This document shows positions 42,978 through 51,124 of a stretch of DNA of 64,000 nucleotides, piece after piece. Position 1 is the stretch's first letter. Each line of letters opens with the position of its first letter. The notes below the pieces were generated by a model, which ran no database searches, was not told where the DNA came from, and worked only from the letters and a program-made list of their open reading frames with translations. This DNA is from Pseudomonas azadiae (GTDB lineage: Bacteria; Pseudomonadota; Gammaproteobacteria; Pseudomonadales; Pseudomonadaceae). The position numbers were made by a program, and so were the translations under genes. Where the stretch lies: the NCBI RefSeq assembly GCF_019145355.1, contig NZ_JAHSTY010000001.1, positions 2,914,001 through 2,978,000 of the forward strand. The letters are read 5' to 3'.

Positions 42978-43202
42978 ATGAAGAAGTTCTTGTTGGCAGT
43001 AGGTTTGTTGAGCATTGCAGGCACAGCCCTGGCGGCGGGTAAGCCTTGTGAAGAGCTCAAAAGTGAAATCGCAGCGAAAATCGACGCCAAGGGCGCCTCG
43101 GGTTATTCGCTGGAGGTGGTGGACAAAGGCGCAGCGGCGGACGGCGACGTGGTCGGCAGCTGCGAAGGCGGCACCAAGGAAATCGTCTACAAGCGCGGTT
43201 GA
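42978..43202 (+). CDS. DUF1161 secreted small protein (copy 1)
   Basis: A 74-residue protein with signal peptide MKKFLLAVGLLSIAGTALA and a mature part of about 55 residues with two cysteines (KPCEELKSEIAAKID and GSCEGGTKEIVY) that could form a disulfide in the periplasm. It is a paralogue of the gene at 45130. The family has no known function. A strong terminator follows at 43219. Confidence 0.9.
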   Translation: MKKFLLAVGLLSIAGTALAAGKPCEELKSEIAAKIDAKGASGYSLEVVDKGAAADGDVVGSCEGGTKEIVYKRG

Positions 43203-43218
43203 CCCGTGTTGCAGATAT

Positions 43219-43250
43219 AAAAAACCGACGCGCGTGCGTCGGTTTTTTTT
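43219..43250. terminator. Bidirectional intrinsic terminator
   Basis: AAAAAACCGACGC pairs with GCGTCGGTTTTTT around a four-base GCGT loop and is followed by further Ts; A and T tracts on both sides make it work in both directions. It separates the convergent DUF1161 and luciferase-like genes. Confidence 0.93.
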
Positions 43251-43260
43251 CGCCTCGGGT

Positions 43261-44262
43261 TCAGCCCTTCATCACCTGCGCCAGTAGCTCGTAGGAATGA
43301 ATCCGGTCAGCATGTTCGTACAGGTCGCTGGTGAAAATCAGCTCGTCTGCGCCTGTCTGCTCGATCAGTACTTCCAGCTTGGCGCGAATCTTCGCCGGGC
43401 CGCCGACCATGGCCAGGCCGAGGAAACTGCCGACCGCGTCTTTTTCATGGGGCAGCCACAGGCCATCCATGCTGGCCACCGGTGGGCGCTGCACCAGGCT
43501 CTGGCCGCGCATCAGCGCGAGGATGCGTTGGTACACCGAGGTGGCCAGGTAGTCGGCCTGCTCGTCGGTGTCCGCCGCCACCAACGGAATGCCGAGCATG
43601 ACGTAGGGCTTGTCCAGCACGGCTGAAGGCTTGAAGTGGTTGCGGTAGACGCGAATCGCCTCATGCATCAAGCGGGGTGCGAAATGCGAGGCGAAGGCGT
43701 AAGGCAAGCCGCGTTCACCTGCCAGCTGGGCGCTGAACAAGCTGGAGCCCAGCAGCCAGACGGGCACGTTGGTGCCGGTGCCGGGAACCGCAATGACCCG
43801 TTGATCAGGCGTGCGTGGGCCCAGGTACGCCATCAGCTCGGCAACGTCTTCCGGGAAGTCGTCGGCACTGCCTGAGCGCTCACGGCGCAGGGCGCGGGCG
43901 GTCATCTGGTCGGAACCGGGCGCGCGGCCCAGGCCCAGGTCGATGCGGCCGGGGTAGAGGCTTTCCAGGGTGCCGAATTGTTCGGCGATCACCAGCGGCG
44001 CGTGGTTGGGCAGCATCACGCCGCCGGAACCGACGCGGATCGTCGAGGTGCCACCGGCCAGGTAACCCAGCAGCACTGAGGTGGCCGAGCTGGCGATGCC
44101 GTCCATGTTGTGGTGTTCAGCCACCCAGAAACGGTGATAGCCGAATTTTTCCACATGCTGGGCCAGGTCCAGGGAATTGCGCAGCGATTGCGCCGCGCTG
44201 CCGTTGGCGCGCACGGGAACGAGGTCAAGGGTCGAGAATTTTACGTCGGACAGCGATTTCAT
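43261..44262 (-). CDS. LLM-class (luciferase-like) flavin-dependent oxidoreductase
   Basis: A flavin-dependent monooxygenase-like protein of the bacterial luciferase fold. ATG at 44262 ([17 protein letters not shown]) gives 333 residues. Family features include [23 protein letters not shown] near 45-70, [40 protein letters not shown] near 90-130, and the C-terminal [21 protein letters not shown]. It uses reduced flavin from a partner reductase; the substrate is not known. Confidence 0.92.
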   Translation of the reverse strand: MKSLSDVKFSTLDLVPVRANGSAAQSLRNSLDLAQHVEKFGYHRFWVAEHHNMDGIASSATSVLLGYLAGGTSTIRVGSGGVMLPNHAPLVIAEQFGTLESLYPGRIDLGLGRAPGSDQMTARALRRERSGSADDFPEDVAELMAYLGPRTPDQRVIAVPGTGTNVPVWLLGSSLFSAQLAGERGLPYAFASHFAPRLMHEAIRVYRNHFKPSAVLDKPYVMLGIPLVAADTDEQADYLATSVYQRILALMRGQSLVQRPPVASMDGLWLPHEKDAVGSFLGLAMVGGPAKIRAKLEVLIEQTGADELIFTSDLYEHADRIHSYELLAQVMKG

Positions 44263-44413
44263 AAGCCTGCTTCTCCAATGGGGGCGCAGGCTTCTTAGAT
44301 GAACCAAAACCTGCCGCTTCATGTGCATGTTCTATGCAATGAGGGCATATACCCGAGATTCAATAGCGGGAACAGAAAATTCCTACTAAAGCACTGGGTT
44401 TCTCCGACTAGAT

Positions 44414-44441
44414 GAACTTTGCCTGGACTACTATCCTCAGA
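44414..44441 (+). promoter_or_regulatory. AlgU (sigma-22)-like promoter upstream of osmC-like gene
   Basis: GAACTT (44414-44419), a 17-base spacer and TCAGA (44437-44441) match the envelope-stress ECF consensus GAACTT-N16/17-TCNNA. The -10 lies 38 bp before the osmC start, an ideal distance. Confidence 0.55.
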
Positions 44442-44479
44442 GCCTTAACTGACGCAAACCATCGTTTGAGGAGACCGCT

Positions 44480-44911
44480 ATGAGTATCGTTAAAAAAGCA
44501 TCCGCGCATTGGGAAGGCGATCTGAAGACTGGTGTGGGTTCCATCTCCACCGAAACCGGCGTGCTGCGTGAAGCGCCCTACGGCTTCAAGGCCCGTTTCG
44601 AAGGCGGTAAGGGCACCAACCCGGAAGAACTGATCGGAGCGGCCCACGCCGGTTGTTTCTCCATGGCGTTTTCCATGATTCTCGGTGATGCCGGGCTCAA
44701 GGCTGACAGCATCGACACCCAGGCCGAGGTGACCCTGGACCAAGTGGAAGGCGGCTTTGCCATCACTGCCGTGAAGCTGATCCTCAAGGCCAAGATTCCA
44801 GGCGCGAGCCAGGCGCAGTTCGATGAGCTGAGCAAAAAGGCCAAGGAAGGGTGCCCGGTGTCCAAAGTGCTGAATGCAACCATCACCCTGGATGCCACCC
44901 TGGTTAGCTGA
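44480..44911 (+). CDS. osmC: OsmC-family peroxiredoxin
   Basis: OsmC reduces organic hydroperoxides and is induced by osmotic and stationary-phase stress. The 143-residue protein starts MSIVKKASAHWEGDLKTGVG and has the two redox cysteines Cys59 (GAAHAGCFSMAFS) and Cys125 (KKAKEGCPVSKVL). The sequence is closer to OsmC than to Ohr because of KASAHWEGDLK and NPEELIGAAHAGCF. AGGAG lies before the ATG and an AlgU-like promoter is at 44414. Confidence 0.95.
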   Translation: MSIVKKASAHWEGDLKTGVGSISTETGVLREAPYGFKARFEGGKGTNPEELIGAAHAGCFSMAFSMILGDAGLKADSIDTQAEVTLDQVEGGFAITAVKLILKAKIPGASQAQFDELSKKAKEGCPVSKVLNATITLDATLVS

Positions 44912-44939
44912 CACAGGGTTTCAGGTGGGACCTGGCTTG

Positions 44940-45026
44940 TGTGGGAGCTGGCTTGCCTGCGATAGCATCATCAAGGTGTGACTGATACACCGAGGTGCCT
45001 GCATCGCAGGCAAGCCAGCTCCCACA
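44940..45026. repeat. REPIN, inward-facing
   Basis: Standard arms as at 16770, preceded at 44924-44938 by a degenerate partial arm (GTGGGACCTGGCTTG). It lies between osmC and the second DUF1161 gene on the same strand. Confidence 0.92.
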
Positions 45027-45045
45027 TTAGTTATGCGTTAAATCA

Positions 45046-45073
45046 GAACTCGTGTTTCATGGATGTGGTCCTA
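45046..45073 (+). promoter_or_regulatory. AlgU-like promoter upstream of the second DUF1161 gene
   Basis: GAACTC (one base from GAACTT), a 17-base spacer and TCCTA fit the GAACTT-N16/17-TCNNA pattern. The -10 lies 56 bp before the start codon. Confidence 0.4.
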
Positions 45074-45129
45074 TAGCCTATGCAGCCTAGACGCACACCC
45101 GTGCGCAATGCATTCAGGGAGCTACACAC

Positions 45130-45369
45130 ATGAAACGTTTTGCTTTGGCGGTCATCTGCGGTGTATTGGCCACGTCGGCCGTGGCCGCTCCAAAAGACTG
45201 CGAAGAGCTTCGCAAGGAAATTGAAGTCAACATCCAGGCCAAGGCGATTCCTTCCTACACCCTGGAAATCATCACCGCCGAAGAAGCCAAGAACCACGAC
45301 AGCGCGATGATTGTCGGCTCGTGCGAAAACGGTACCAAGCGCATCATCTACCAGAAAAACAACGACTGA
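45130..45369 (+). CDS. DUF1161 secreted small protein (copy 2)
   Basis: A 79-residue protein with signal peptide MKRFALAVICGVLATSAVA and mature part APKDCEELRKEIEVNIQAKAI...GSCENGTKRIIYQ. It shares the CEELxxEI and GSCExGTKxIxY motifs with the copy at 42978. The two cysteines probably pair in the periplasm. Its last base directly abuts the end of the convergent lipoprotein gene at 45370. Confidence 0.9.
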   Translation: MKRFALAVICGVLATSAVAAPKDCEELRKEIEVNIQAKAIPSYTLEIITAEEAKNHDSAMIVGSCENGTKRIIYQKNND

Positions 45370-45792
45370 TCAGATGCAGTTGACGCTGCGCTCTTGCGCC
45401 AATAACTGACGCGCCGAATCGTATAACCGGATATTGGGTGTGAAGGCCAGCGAGCGGCCTTCCAGCACATAGCGCTGGCCGGCCTGGAAATGGTCGTACG
45501 CCAGGGTCATGAAGCAGGTGCGGTACATCGTCTGGCTGAGCCCGCCCAAACCGCCGCCGGCAGGCACTTCGAAGTCAAAGCGCACCATCAGTTCATGAGG
45601 GCCGGGCGGCATCTGGAAATAACGCCCGTCGTCGAGGTTTTTTCCATCCAGACGCTGCGCCATCACCATCTTCGCCCCCGGCGTCGGGGTGGTGAAATCG
45701 ACCCAGGCCTGTTGCGGATCCCTCGGCGGTACGGGGGTTGTGGTGCAGGCACTGAGGAACAGGGCAACGACGGGAAGCAATAGCTGGCGCAT
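45370..45792 (-). CDS. Small lipoprotein of unknown function
   Basis: ATG at 45792 (three codons inside the longest frame) gives 140 residues starting MRQLLLPVVALFLSACTTT, a lipoprotein signal with lipobox LSAC and Cys16. After a proline-rich linker, the mature part contains PPGPHELMVRFDFEVPAGGG and a YVLEGRSLAFTPNIRLYD end. Asp is absent at +2, which favours outer-membrane sorting. I do not recognise a functional family beyond a Pseudomonas-conserved lipoprotein. The start region lies 144 bp from the divergent lipoprotein peptidase gene. Confidence 0.82.
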   Translation of the reverse strand: MRQLLLPVVALFLSACTTTPVPPRDPQQAWVDFTTPTPGAKMVMAQRLDGKNLDDGRYFQMPPGPHELMVRFDFEVPAGGGLGGLSQTMYRTCFMTLAYDHFQAGQRYVLEGRSLAFTPNIRLYDSARQLLAQERSVNCI

Positions 45793-45936
45793 GGCAGGCA
45801 CTCAACGTTGGGCAAAAGAGACGAGCCTGACGCCAACCGCAGCAGACTCCCTATCAGTATAAACACCGCGCGGCATGGAAAAATTCCGTCCAGGCGCGAT
45901 AGTCTGGCGGGCAAATTACCCAGGAGCGGTCGCGAC

Positions 45937-46980
45937 ATGGTCAGGCGTTTTCTTCCAGGGTTGATGGTTGTACTGCTCAGCGGCTGCTCCAGCGTCAGTT
46001 ATTACGGCCAATTGGCCAGCGGTCAGCTGCAATTGCTGCGCGCCCGCGAGCCGGTGGCGCAGGTCATTGCCGACCCTTCCCGCCCACCGCTATTGCGCGA
46101 GCATCTGATGCAATCGCAAAAAGCGCGCACGTTCGCCAGTGAGCACCTGCATCTTCCCGACAACCAAAGTTACAGGTTGTATGCCGATATCGGCCGGCCT
46201 TATGTGGTCTGGAATGTCTTCGCCACGCAGGAATTTTCCCTGTCACCGCAAACCCATTGCTTTCCCATCGCCGGGTGTGTGGCCTATCGCGGTTATTACA
46301 ACCAAGGCGCGGCGCGCGGCGAGGCGGCAGTGCTGAAGCAGCAGGGCATGGACGTGTCGATAGGCGGCGTCGAGGCGTATTCCACCTTGGGGTGGTTCAA
46401 CGACCCGATCATGAATTCGATGATGCACTGGGGGGACGAGCGCCTGGCCACGCTGATCTTCCATGAACTGGCGCACCAGCGTTTCTACGTGAAGGACGAC
46501 ACCGAGTTCAACGAGTCGTTTGCCAGCTTTGTCGAGCAGGAAGGCACTCGCCAATGGCGTGCCGCGCGAGGCTTGGCGCCGCAGAGCCTGTCGGTGTCGA
46601 AGCAGCGCGACCAGTTTATCCAGTTGGTCCTGGATACCCGCCAGCGCTTGGAAACGCTCTACGCCCAACCGTTGGCAACCGATGCGATGCGCCAAGCCAA
46701 GGCGGCGCAATTCGAGCGGTTGCGCAGCGAGTACCGGCAACTGCGCGACAGTCAGTGGGGTGGTGACAAGCGCTATGACGCCTGGATCAACCAACCGATG
46801 AACAATGCGCGGTTGTTGCCGTTTGGGCTGTATGACCGGTGGGTGCCGGCGTTTGCGGCGCTGTTTCGGCAGGAGGATGGGGATTGGGTGAGGTTCTATG
46901 CGGCGGTGGAGAAGATGGGCGGGTTGTCGGCGGTGCAGCGTAAAGCAGCGCTGACACAGTTGGAAGGTGGTGGCCGTTAG
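45937..46980 (+). CDS. Lipoprotein aminopeptidase-like metalloprotein
   Basis: ATG at 45937 gives 347 residues starting MVRRFLPGLMVVLLSGCSS, a lipoprotein signal with Cys17. The zinc-peptidase motif HELAH begins at about residue 176 (LATLIFHELAHQRFYVKDD), with a downstream NESFASFVEQEG that could supply the third ligand Glu. This is the predicted-aminopeptidase family (formerly DUF2265). Likely periplasmic or outer-membrane attached. Substrate unknown. The frame is open upstream to 45808 but that part is not a plausible signal sequence. Confidence 0.9.
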   Translation: MVRRFLPGLMVVLLSGCSSVSYYGQLASGQLQLLRAREPVAQVIADPSRPPLLREHLMQSQKARTFASEHLHLPDNQSYRLYADIGRPYVVWNVFATQEFSLSPQTHCFPIAGCVAYRGYYNQGAARGEAAVLKQQGMDVSIGGVEAYSTLGWFNDPIMNSMMHWGDERLATLIFHELAHQRFYVKDDTEFNESFASFVEQEGTRQWRAARGLAPQSLSVSKQRDQFIQLVLDTRQRLETLYAQPLATDAMRQAKAAQFERLRSEYRQLRDSQWGGDKRYDAWINQPMNNARLLPFGLYDRWVPAFAALFRQEDGDWVRFYAAVEKMGGLSAVQRKAALTQLEGGGR

Positions 46981-46986
46981 GGCCTC

Positions 46987-47058
46987 ATCGCAGGCAAGCC
47001 AGCTCCCACATTTTAACCGGTGTACAAAGACCGATGTGGGAGCTGGCTTGCCTGCGAT
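46987..47058. repeat. REP pair, outward-facing arms
   Basis: ATCGCAGGCAAGCCAGCTCC and GAGCTGGCTTGCCTGCGAT are inverted about a short centre with the GTGGGAG tips inside, the reverse of the common REPIN layout. It lies between the convergent aminopeptidase and HAD genes. Confidence 0.88.
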
Positions 47059-47065
47059 GGCGATC

Positions 47066-47725
47066 TCAAGACTCGTGCAAAAACCCCTGATGCATCTGCG
47101 CCAACGTCTCGAAGTGCCAGGTCGGCGCCTCTGCATTCAGTTCCTCGAAACTACCAAAGCCATACCCCACGGCCACCGAATCCAGCCCATTGCTGCGCGC
47201 GCCGATCAGGTCATGCTTGCGGTCGCCGATCATCAAGGTGGCGGCCGGGTCCAGGCCTTCCTCCCTCATCAGGTGGGCGATCAGCTCGACCTTGTTGGTG
47301 CGCGTGCCGTCCAGCTCACTGCCGTAGATCACCTTGAAGTGCTTGGCGAAATCGAAGTGTCGGGCAATTTCACGTGCGAACACCCAAGGCTTCGAGGTGG
47401 CAACATAGAGCTGGCGGCCTTGGCTGCTCAAGTCTTCGAGCAGCGGCATTACACCGTCGAACACGCGGTTTTCATACAGGCCCGTGACCTTGAAACGCTC
47501 GCGATAGAAATTCACCGCCTCCCACGCTTTGGCTTCATCGAAGCCATAGAACTGCATAAAGGCTTGCAGCAAGGGCGGGCCGATGAAGTGTTCGAGTTTG
47601 CACAGGTCCGGCTCGTCGATGCCCAATTTGGCGAGGGCGTACTGGATCGAGCGGGTGATGCCTTCGCGTGGGTCGGTGAGGGTGCCGTCCAAGTCGAACA
47701 GGACGGTGTGGTGGTGCAGGGTCAT
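47066..47725 (-). CDS. HAD-superfamily phosphatase (phosphoglycolate phosphatase-like)
   Basis: A 219-residue HAD hydrolase with motif I VLFDLDGTLTDPREGI (nucleophile Asp in DLDGT), an alpha-helical cap (about 18-85), motif II in LYVATSKPWVF, and motif IV MIGDRKHDLIGARSNG. The size and cap type match Gph-like and 5'-nucleotidase-like HAD proteins. Substrate cannot be assigned. Its start overlaps the stop of the gamma carbonic anhydrase-like gene by four bases. Confidence 0.9.
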   Translation of the reverse strand: MTLHHHTVLFDLDGTLTDPREGITRSIQYALAKLGIDEPDLCKLEHFIGPPLLQAFMQFYGFDEAKAWEAVNFYRERFKVTGLYENRVFDGVMPLLEDLSSQGRQLYVATSKPWVFAREIARHFDFAKHFKVIYGSELDGTRTNKVELIAHLMREEGLDPAATLMIGDRKHDLIGARSNGLDSVAVGYGFGSFEELNAEAPTWHFETLAQMHQGFLHES

Positions 47726-48264
47726 TGGTCGAATCCTTCAGCCAGGTGCAGGTCCTTGAGCTTCACGTAGTTAGCGGCGCTGTAGGTAAAAAAGGCGCGT
47801 TCCTTGTCCGTCAACGCGCGGACCTGTTTGACCGGGCTGCCCACATACAAGAAGCCGCTTTCCAGTGTCTTGCCCGGCGGCACCAGGCTGCCGGCACCGA
47901 TGATCACGTCGTCTTCGACCACCGCGCCGTCCATGACAATGCTGCCCATGCCGATCAGGATGCGGTTGCCCACGGTGCAGCCATGCAGCATGACCTTGTG
48001 GGCGATGGTCACGTCATCGCCGATCAGCAGCGCAAAACCACCCGGATTGAACGGCCCGGCGTGGGTGATGTGCAATACGCAACCATCCTGCACGCTGGTG
48101 CGCGCACCGATGCGGATGCGGTGCATGTCGCCGCGAATCACGGTCAGCGGCCAGACCGAGCTGTCGGTGCCGATTTCGACATCGCCGATCACCACCGCCG
48201 AAATATCGACAAAAGCCCCGGCGCCCAGGGTTGGCGTGTGGTTCTGATAGGTGCGAAGGGTCAC
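47722..48264 (-). CDS. Gamma carbonic anhydrase-like protein
   Basis: A left-handed beta-helix hexapeptide protein of the YrdA/PaaY type. GTG at 48264 (followed by TLRTYQNHTPTLGAGAFVDISAVVIGDVEIG) gives 180 residues; AGAGAGG upstream supports it over the longer frame. The repeated V/I-x-G-D motifs and the metal-ligand histidines in RGDMHRI, CVLHITH and AHKVMLHGCTVG are present. It forms a coupled pair with the HAD gene downstream and is divergent from prlC. Confidence 0.92.
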   Translation of the reverse strand: MTLRTYQNHTPTLGAGAFVDISAVVIGDVEIGTDSSVWPLTVIRGDMHRIRIGARTSVQDGCVLHITHAGPFNPGGFALLIGDDVTIAHKVMLHGCTVGNRILIGMGSIVMDGAVVEDDVIIGAGSLVPPGKTLESGFLYVGSPVKQVRALTDKERAFFTYSAANYVKLKDLHLAEGFDQ

Positions 48265-48365
48265 GATAGCCTCTCTCTCTTCTGCTGATAGCTGCGGTGG
48301 GTGTTGATTGTAATTAAGATGGCCCCATCTTTGTCTTATCAGTTTCTTCAGCCAAGGTGCCAACC

Positions 48366-50417
48366 GTGAGCGCGAACAACCCTCTTCTGCAGTCCTACGA
48401 CCTGCCGCCGTTCTCGGCGATCCATGCCGAGCACGTCCAGCCGGCCATCGAACAGATCCTCGCCGATAACCGTGTCGCCATCGAAGGCATCCTGCAAAGC
48501 CAGGGTAAAAACCCGACATGGGCCGGGCTGGTGCTGGCGATGGACGAACTCAATGATCGCCTGGGCGCCGCCTGGAGCCCGGTCAGCCACCTCAACGCCG
48601 TGTGCAACAGCGCCGAGCTTCGCGAGGCCTATGAGGCGTGTTTGCCGGCGTTGAGCGCCTACTCCACCGAAATGGGCCAGAACCGCGCCCTGTTCGAGGC
48701 GTTCGAAGCCTTGGCCAACAGCCCGGAAGCCGCCGGTTTCGACGTGGCGCAAAAAACCATCCTGGAACACGCCCTGCGTGACTTCCGTTTGTCGGGTATC
48801 GATCTGCCGCCTGAGCAGCAAAAGCGCTACGCCCAAGTGCAGAGCAAATTGTCTGAATTGGGCAGCAAGTTCTCCAACCAGTTGCTGGATGCGACCCAGG
48901 CATGGACCAAGCACGTCACCGATGAGGCTACCCTCGCCGGCCTGACCGACTCGGCCAAGGTGCAAATGGCCGCCGCCGCCCAGGCCAAGGGCCTCGAAGG
49001 CTGGTTGATCACCCTGGAATTCCCCAGCTACTACGCGGTAATGACCTACGCTCAGGATCGCGCCCTGCGTGAAGAAATCTACGCGGCCTACTGCACCCGT
49101 GCGTCGGACCAAGGCCCGAATGCCGGTCAGAACGACAACGGCCCGGTGATGGAACAGATCCTCGACCTGCGTCAGGAGCTGGCTCAATTGCTGGGTTATG
49201 CATCCTTCTCCGAGCTGAGCCTGGCGACCAAGATGGCCGAGTCCAGCGACCAGGTGCTCAGTTTCCTGCGTGACCTGGCCAAGCGCAGCAAGCCGTTTGC
49301 CGCCCAGGACCTGCAACAGCTCAAGGCTTATGCCGCCGAACAAGGCTGCGCCGACCTGCAGAGCTGGGACAGCGGTTTCTACGGCGAAAAACTCCGTGAA
49401 CAGCGCTACAGCGTGTCCCAGGAAGCCCTGCGCGCCTACTTCCCGATCGATAAAGTGCTGGGCGGCCTGTTCGCCATCGTACAGCGGCTGTACGGCATCG
49501 AGATCGCCGAGCAGAAAGGCTTCGACACCTGGCATCCGGACGTTCGACTGTTTGAAATCAAGGAAAACGGCCAGCACGTCGGCCGCTTCTTCTTCGACCT
49601 GTACGCCCGCGCCAACAAGCGTGGCGGTGCCTGGATGGACGGCGCCCGCGACCGTCGCCGCACCGTTGACGGCGTGCTGCAAAGCCCTGTGGCCAACCTG
49701 GTGTGCAACTTCACCCCGGCCGACAGCGGCAAGCCTGCCCTGCTGACCCACGATGAAGTGACGACGCTGTTCCACGAATTTGGTCACGGCCTGCACCACC
49801 TGCTGACCCGTGTCGAACACGCCGGCGTGTCCGGCATCAACGGCGTGGCCTGGGATGCGGTGGAATTGCCGAGCCAGTTCATGGAGAACTGGTGCTGGGA
49901 GCCTGAAGGCCTGGCGCTGATCTCCGGCCACTATGAAACCGGTGAGCCGCTGCCCCAGGACCTGCTGGAAAAAATGCTCGCGGCGAAGAACTTCCAATCC
50001 GGCCTGATGATGGTGCGCCAGCTGGAATTCTCGCTGTTCGACTTTGAACTGCACGCCACCCACGGCGACGGCCGCAGCGTGGCGCAAGTGCTCGAAGGCG
50101 TGCGCGACGAAGTCTCGGTGATGCGTCCGCCGGCCTACAACCGCTTCCCCAATAGCTTTGCACACATCTTCGCCGGTGGTTATGCGGCCGGTTACTACAG
50201 CTACAAATGGGCCGAAGTGCTGTCGGCGGATGCCTTTTCCAAGTTTGAAGAAGACGGCGTGCTCAACGCCGAGACCGGCCGTGCATTCCGCGAAGCCATC
50301 CTGGCGCGTGGCGGTTCCCAGGCGCCGATGGTGCTGTTCGTCGACTTCCGCGGACGTGCGCCGTCGATTGACGCACTCTTGCGCCACAGCGGCCTGAGTG
50401 AGGACGCGGCAGCATGA
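48366..50417 (+). CDS. prlC: Oligopeptidase A
   Basis: PrlC (OpdA) is a cytoplasmic M3 zinc peptidase that degrades signal peptides and oligopeptides. The start is GTG at 48366 ((V/M)SANNPLLQSYDLPPFSAIHAEHVQPAIEQ), since an in-frame GTG at 48357 would overlap the AAGG ribosome-binding region. This gives 683 residues. The zinc site FHEFGHGLHHLL lies near residue 470, with Glu further along (GVAWDAVELPSQFMENW). Its stop overlaps the downstream zinc-ribbon gene. Confidence 0.97.
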   Translation: MSANNPLLQSYDLPPFSAIHAEHVQPAIEQILADNRVAIEGILQSQGKNPTWAGLVLAMDELNDRLGAAWSPVSHLNAVCNSAELREAYEACLPALSAYSTEMGQNRALFEAFEALANSPEAAGFDVAQKTILEHALRDFRLSGIDLPPEQQKRYAQVQSKLSELGSKFSNQLLDATQAWTKHVTDEATLAGLTDSAKVQMAAAAQAKGLEGWLITLEFPSYYAVMTYAQDRALREEIYAAYCTRASDQGPNAGQNDNGPVMEQILDLRQELAQLLGYASFSELSLATKMAESSDQVLSFLRDLAKRSKPFAAQDLQQLKAYAAEQGCADLQSWDSGFYGEKLREQRYSVSQEALRAYFPIDKVLGGLFAIVQRLYGIEIAEQKGFDTWHPDVRLFEIKENGQHVGRFFFDLYARANKRGGAWMDGARDRRRTVDGVLQSPVANLVCNFTPADSGKPALLTHDEVTTLFHEFGHGLHHLLTRVEHAGVSGINGVAWDAVELPSQFMENWCWEPEGLALISGHYETGEPLPQDLLEKMLAAKNFQSGLMMVRQLEFSLFDFELHATHGDGRSVAQVLEGVRDEVSVMRPPAYNRFPNSFAHIFAGGYAAGYYSYKWAEVLSADAFSKFEEDGVLNAETGRAFREAILARGGSQAPMVLFVDFRGRAPSIDALLRHSGLSEDAAA

Positions 50418-50689
50418 GTGAAGGGCCTGTGATCACCAAAAAGCAATTTATCGCCGGGGCGGTGTGCCCGGCGTGCAGCGAGCCGGACAAGCTCAAGATG
50501 TGGACCGAAGACAACGTGCCGCACCGTGAATGCGTGGCCTGCGGTTATACCGACACGCTCAATGACCAGGGCCTGTCGGTGCCCAAGGAGTTGGGTACGC
50601 GGGTCAACACCTCGGCGCTCAAAGCGCCGGCGGACCCAAAAATTCAGGCCGTGCAGTTCTTCCCGAACCCCAAGCTGAAAAAAGACTAA
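50414..50689 (+). CDS. YheV-family zinc-ribbon protein
   Basis: A 91-residue protein with four cysteines as CPACSEPDKLKMW...HRECVACGYTD, forming a zinc ribbon. It starts within the prlC stop (ATGA overlap), the conserved neighbour arrangement of the YheV/DUF2387 family in gammaproteobacteria. Function unknown. Confidence 0.92.
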   Translation: MSEGPVITKKQFIAGAVCPACSEPDKLKMWTEDNVPHRECVACGYTDTLNDQGLSVPKELGTRVNTSALKAPADPKIQAVQFFPNPKLKKD

Positions 50690-50714
50690 AGTCTTCCGGC
50701 TTGCCTGCGATAGC

Positions 50715-50907
50715 CATAGGTATCTACACATCTTTGTAGTGAGCGGGCTTGCCCCGCGCTGGGCTGAAGCGGCCCCAGATCAGGCGGCCGGGTTCTACCT
50801 CTAGTTCGGCGATGCCTTTATTGGGGCGGCTTCGCCACCCAGCGCGGGACAAGCCCGCTCACTACAGGGAGATTTTTCAGCCTTTGAAAATTGTGCAGAT
50901 ACCTATG
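50715..50907. mobile_element. 193-bp MITE-like element with TIRs and 10-bp target duplication
   Basis: Terminal inverted repeats CATAGGTATCTACACA (50715-50730) and TGTGCAGATACCTATG (50892-50907) match at 15 of 16 bases. The element is flanked by the direct repeat CTGCGATAGC at 50705-50714 and 50908-50917, a 10-bp target-site duplication. It carries no ORF. Inside lies a second palindrome pair (50735-50866) with arms TGTAGTGAGCGGGCTTG..., a different REP class. No transposase that could mobilise it is seen in the window. Confidence 0.8.
50735..50866. repeat. Inner REPIN of a second REP class
   Basis: Left arm TGTAGTGAGCGGGCTTGCCC and the right arm's reverse complement TGTAGTGAGCGGGCTTGTCC differ at one base over 29 positions. 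Secondary pairing continues inward (AAGCGGCCCC with GGGGCGGCTT). It forms the core of the 193-bp element. Confidence 0.85.
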
Positions 50908-50976
50908 CTGCGATAGCGTCACCTCGGTCTGACTGAAGAACCGAGGCGCCAGCATCGCAGGCAAGCCAGCTCCCAC

Positions 50977-51124
50977 TTTTTTTGCCCGCCTTTATTCGAC
51001 TTAGGTCGCTGAATCGCTCCCCCTCATCGTTAGCCTGCTATCATTTGTATCTATTGATTGCAAAAACCCAAGCCGCTCACTAGAAGCCGCTGGTAAATCC
51101 GTGACCACATGATGAGGTGCCACC
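50977..51124. promoter_or_regulatory. Upstream region of the gluconate dehydrogenase operon
   Basis: The rest of the 435-bp gap between the zinc-ribbon gene and the gluconate dehydrogenase genes. It contains a TATCATTTGTATCTATTGATTGC AT-rich patch near 51037-51060 in which a promoter probably lies, but I cannot assign -35/-10 elements with confidence. Confidence 0.3.

Larger units (their letters stand above)
50698..50976. repeat. REPIN split by an inserted MITE-like element
   Basis: The outer arms (CCGGCTTGCCTGCGATAGC at 50698 and CATCGCAGGCAAGCCAGCTC ending at 50976) belong to the common REPIN class, with the left GTGGGAGCT tip missing. Removing 50715-50907 and one 10-bp duplicate restores GCGATAGC-GTCACCTCGGT, matching the intact REPIN at 16770, whose sequence reads GCGATAGCATCACCTCGGTG. 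Confidence 0.9.

Noticed and set aside
48348..50387. A 679-codon open frame antisense to prlC
   Set aside because: Almost exactly mirrors prlC and has no motif of its own; prlC has the HEFGH zinc site and correct length.
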